From DATLZM01 sp035559315 (GTDB lineage Bacteria > Actinomycetota > UBA4738 > HRBIN12): a stretch of DNA of 6,855 nt. A program made the position numbers and the translations under genes. The stretch spans positions 1 to 6,855 of the forward strand of contig DATMBJ010000025.1 in assembly GCA_035559315.1 (NCBI GenBank), written 5' to 3'. Positions 5,082-6,855 of this stretch are shown here, piece by piece (positions within the stretch are counted from its first letter, which is position 1; each line of letters opens with the position of its first letter). The notes under the pieces were generated by a model. It ran no database searches, had not been told where the DNA came from, and saw only the letters and a program-made list of their open reading frames with translations.

Positions 5082-6855
5082 CCGTCCGCCGCCAGCACGG
5101 CCTCCGCCACCCGGCGGCCCACGGCGATCGCGTCGGGCGCCTCGGTACGGAGCAGGCGACGGATCCCGGTCCGGAGGAGGCGCGCGTCGTCGCCCTCGGC
5201 GACCCGGGCGACGAGGGCCCGGGCCGTGAGCTCAGCCGGGCCGACGTGCGAGGCCACCACCGCCCGGGCCAGGTCGAGGTGGACCTGGGCCCGTGCCGGG
5301 TCCTCGGCCCCGGCCTGCTCGGCGCGGACCACCGCGCCCTCCATCGCCAGGAGGTGGATCGCCAGGTCGGCCAGGCCGGCGAGCACCTCCTGCTCCTCCT
5401 CCAGGGCCTCGCCGAACCGCCGCGCCGCGGCCCCGGCGAGCACCAGCCCGAGCCGGCGCACCCCGTCGGCGAGCGCGCGCTCGGCGGCGAGGGGGCCCTC
5501 CGGCGCGGCCCCCGGCTCGGGCTCGAGGAGCGAGTCCCACGCGCGTCGCGCGGCCCCCAGGAGGTCGAGGCGCCCTCGTTGGGCCCGGCGGAGGAGGGTC
5601 CCCGAGATCAGCAGCCGGTTGATCTCGTTCGTCCCCTCCCAGATCCGGTCGACCCTGGTCCCCCGGTAGTGGGCGGCGACCGGGAGGTCCTCGATGAACC
5701 CGTAGCCCCCGTGGACCTGGACCAGCTCGTCCATCACGACCCCGAGCTCCTCGGAGGCGAGCACCTTCGCCGCCGAGCACTCCACCGCGTACTCCTCGAG
5801 CGCCGTCCGGATCGCCTCGGCGGAGCCCGCCTCCTCGGCCTCCCGGAGCCGCCGGTCGATCAGGCCCGCCAGGCGGTAGACGAGGGACTCGACCGCGTAG
5901 GTGGCGGTCGCCATCCGCGCGAGCTTCTGCGCGACGAGCGGGAACGAGGCGATGGGTCGGCCGAAGGCCCGCCGGTCCTTCGCGTACCCGGCCCCCCACC
6001 GGAGGGCCGGCCGCATCCGCGCCAGGCAGGCGGCGGCGAGCTTGAACCGACCCACGTTGAGGACGTTGAACGCGACCCGGTGCCCCTCGCCCACCTCGCC
6101 GAGGACGCTCCCCGCCGGCACCCGCGCGCCGTCCAGGACCACCGCGCAGGTCGAGGAGCCCTCGAGCCCGAGCTTCCGCTCCTCGGGCCCGACCGAGAGC
6201 CCGGGCGTCGCCCGCTCCACGAGGAAGGCCGTGAACCGCTCGCCGTCCACCTTCGCGTAGAGCGTGAAGAGGTCGGCGAACCCCGCGTTCGTGATGAACT
6301 GCTTCCGCCCGTCGAGCCGATAGCCGCCGTCCGGCTCGGGGGTGGCCCGGGTGCGGATCCCCAGGGCGTCGGAGCCGGCCTCGGGCTCGGTCAGCGCGTA
6401 GGCCCCGACCGTGGTGCCCGCGACGAGCCCGGGGAGGTAGCGGCGCCGCTGCTCCTCGGAGCCGAAGAACACGAGGGGGAGGGTCCCGATCCCGGTGTGG
6501 GCGCCGTAGGTCACCGAGAACGAGCCGGCCTCCCCGAGGCCGTCGATCGCGACCACCGCGCTCGTGAGGTCGAGCCCGCCCCCGCCGTAGGCCTCGGGCA
6601 CGTCGATCCCGAGGAACCCCTCCCGCCCGATGAGCTCGAGGAGCTCGCGGTGGGCGGCGTAGTCGCGGGCCTCCACCCGGGCCCGTCTCGGCACGACCTC
6701 CCGCTCCACGAAGGCGGCGACGGCCCGGAAGATCTCCCGGTGCTCGGGGGAGAGGCGCTCGGGCGTCGCGACCGCGCCGGCCTCCGCGGGGGCCAAGAGG
6801 AAGCCCCCGCCCGGCGGCGCCCCCGCCGCGGCGGGCCCCGCGGCCGCGCTCCCCG
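5063..6855 (-). CDS. Acyl-CoA dehydrogenase, VLCAD-like long form (5' end beyond window)
   Basis: An FAD enzyme of beta-oxidation that introduces the C2-C3 double bond into acyl-CoA and passes electrons to ETF. Numbered from a TTG at 6796 (577 residues): N-terminal helical domain about 15-130 with VPEAYGGGGLDL (66-77) and YGAHTGIGTLPLVFFGSEEQ (97-116); the flavin/substrate motif YALTEPEAGSDALG (133-146); FITNAGFADLF (167-177); and C-terminal helical domain with YGFIEDLPVAAHYRG (365-379) and IWEGTNEI (385-392). Glu387 there is the expected catalytic base. About 170 further residues (405-577) form the extra C-terminal helical region of VLCAD/ACAD9-type and Bacillus long-form enzymes, which suggests long-chain substrates. 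The TTG is probably not the start: the frame stays open to the window edge, and the residues just before it read GGGFLL, matching the GGSFL-like segment near the N-terminus of Bacillus homologues. The gene is therefore treated as 5' partial. It converges on the NTPase gene. Confidence 0.93.
   Translation of the reverse strand, partial: GSAAAGPAAAGAPPGGGFLLAPAEAGAVATPERLSPEHREIFRAVAAFVEREVVPRRARVEARDYAAHRELLELIGREGFLGIDVPEAYGGGGLDLTSAVVAIDGLGEAGSFSVTYGAHTGIGTLPLVFFGSEEQRRRYLPGLVAGTTVGAYALTEPEAGSDALGIRTRATPEPDGGYRLDGRKQFITNAGFADLFTLYAKVDGERFTAFLVERATPGLSVGPEERKLGLEGSSTCAVVLDGARVPAGSVLGEVGEGHRVAFNVLNVGRFKLAAACLARMRPALRWGAGYAKDRRAFGRPIASFPLVAQKLARMATATYAVESLVYRLAGLIDRRLREAEEAGSAEAIRTALEEYAVECSAAKVLASEELGVVMDELVQVHGGYGFIEDLPVAAHYRGTRVDRIWEGTNEINRLLISGTLLRRAQRGRLDLLGAARRAWDSLLEPEPGAAPEGPLAAERALADGVRRLGLVLAGAAARRFGEALEEEQEVLAGLADLAIHLLAMEGAVVRAEQAGAEDPARAQVHLDLARAVVASHVGPAELTARALVARVAEGDDARLLRTGIRRLLRTEAPDAIAVGRRVAEAVLAADGYPLDL

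Noticed and set aside
5232..5999. A 255-codon minus-strand frame inside the acyl-CoA dehydrogenase gene.
   Set aside because: Gly/Arg/Pro-rich shifted frame of a clearly real gene.

Overview
The window is very GC-rich (clearly above 70%) and densely coding, with strong G/C bias at third codon positions and several GTG starts. It looks like chromosomal housekeeping and metabolic DNA from a high-GC bacterium. An actinobacterial lineage is my first guess, because of the TPR-plus-LuxR regulator beside a covalent-flavin oxidase. A high-GC Chloroflexi or Firmicutes lineage is also possible, because the acyl-CoA dehydrogenase is of the long Bacillus/VLCAD type and a THEP1 NTPase is present. The sequence does not settle the lineage. 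I see no tRNA, rRNA, CRISPR array, insertion sequence, attachment site or phage gene.

Layout, left to right: (1) 4-1278 (+), a two-domain protein joining an SfsA nuclease-type domain to a Mug/TDG mismatch-specific uracil/thymine-DNA glycosylase domain. (2) A 97-nt gap (1279-1375) with a short perfect inverted repeat and a possible -10 element. (3) 1376-3022 (+), a TPR-rich LuxR/GerE-type transcriptional regulator with no visible ATPase domain. (4) 3065-4465 (+), an FAD-binding (PCMH/BBE) oxidoreductase. (5) 4494-5081 (+), a THEP1-type nucleoside-triphosphatase. (6) 5063-6855 (-), a VLCAD-like acyl-CoA dehydrogenase whose 5' end runs off the window. It converges on the THEP1 gene and overlaps its end by 19 nt. 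No gene-free stretch exceeds 100 bases.

The four plus-strand genes are co-oriented. The regulator, oxidoreductase and NTPase are separated by only 42 and 28 nt, so they could form one transcript. The regulator may control the oxidoreductase; that is inference from adjacency. The acyl-CoA dehydrogenase belongs to a different unit, presumably fatty-acid beta-oxidation.

The most notable item is the SfsA-Mug fusion. It places a PD-(D/E)XK-type nuclease fold and a base-removing glycosylase fold in one chain, which suggests a one-protein base-excision or lesion-processing enzyme and hints that SfsA may belong to DNA repair rather than sugar metabolism.
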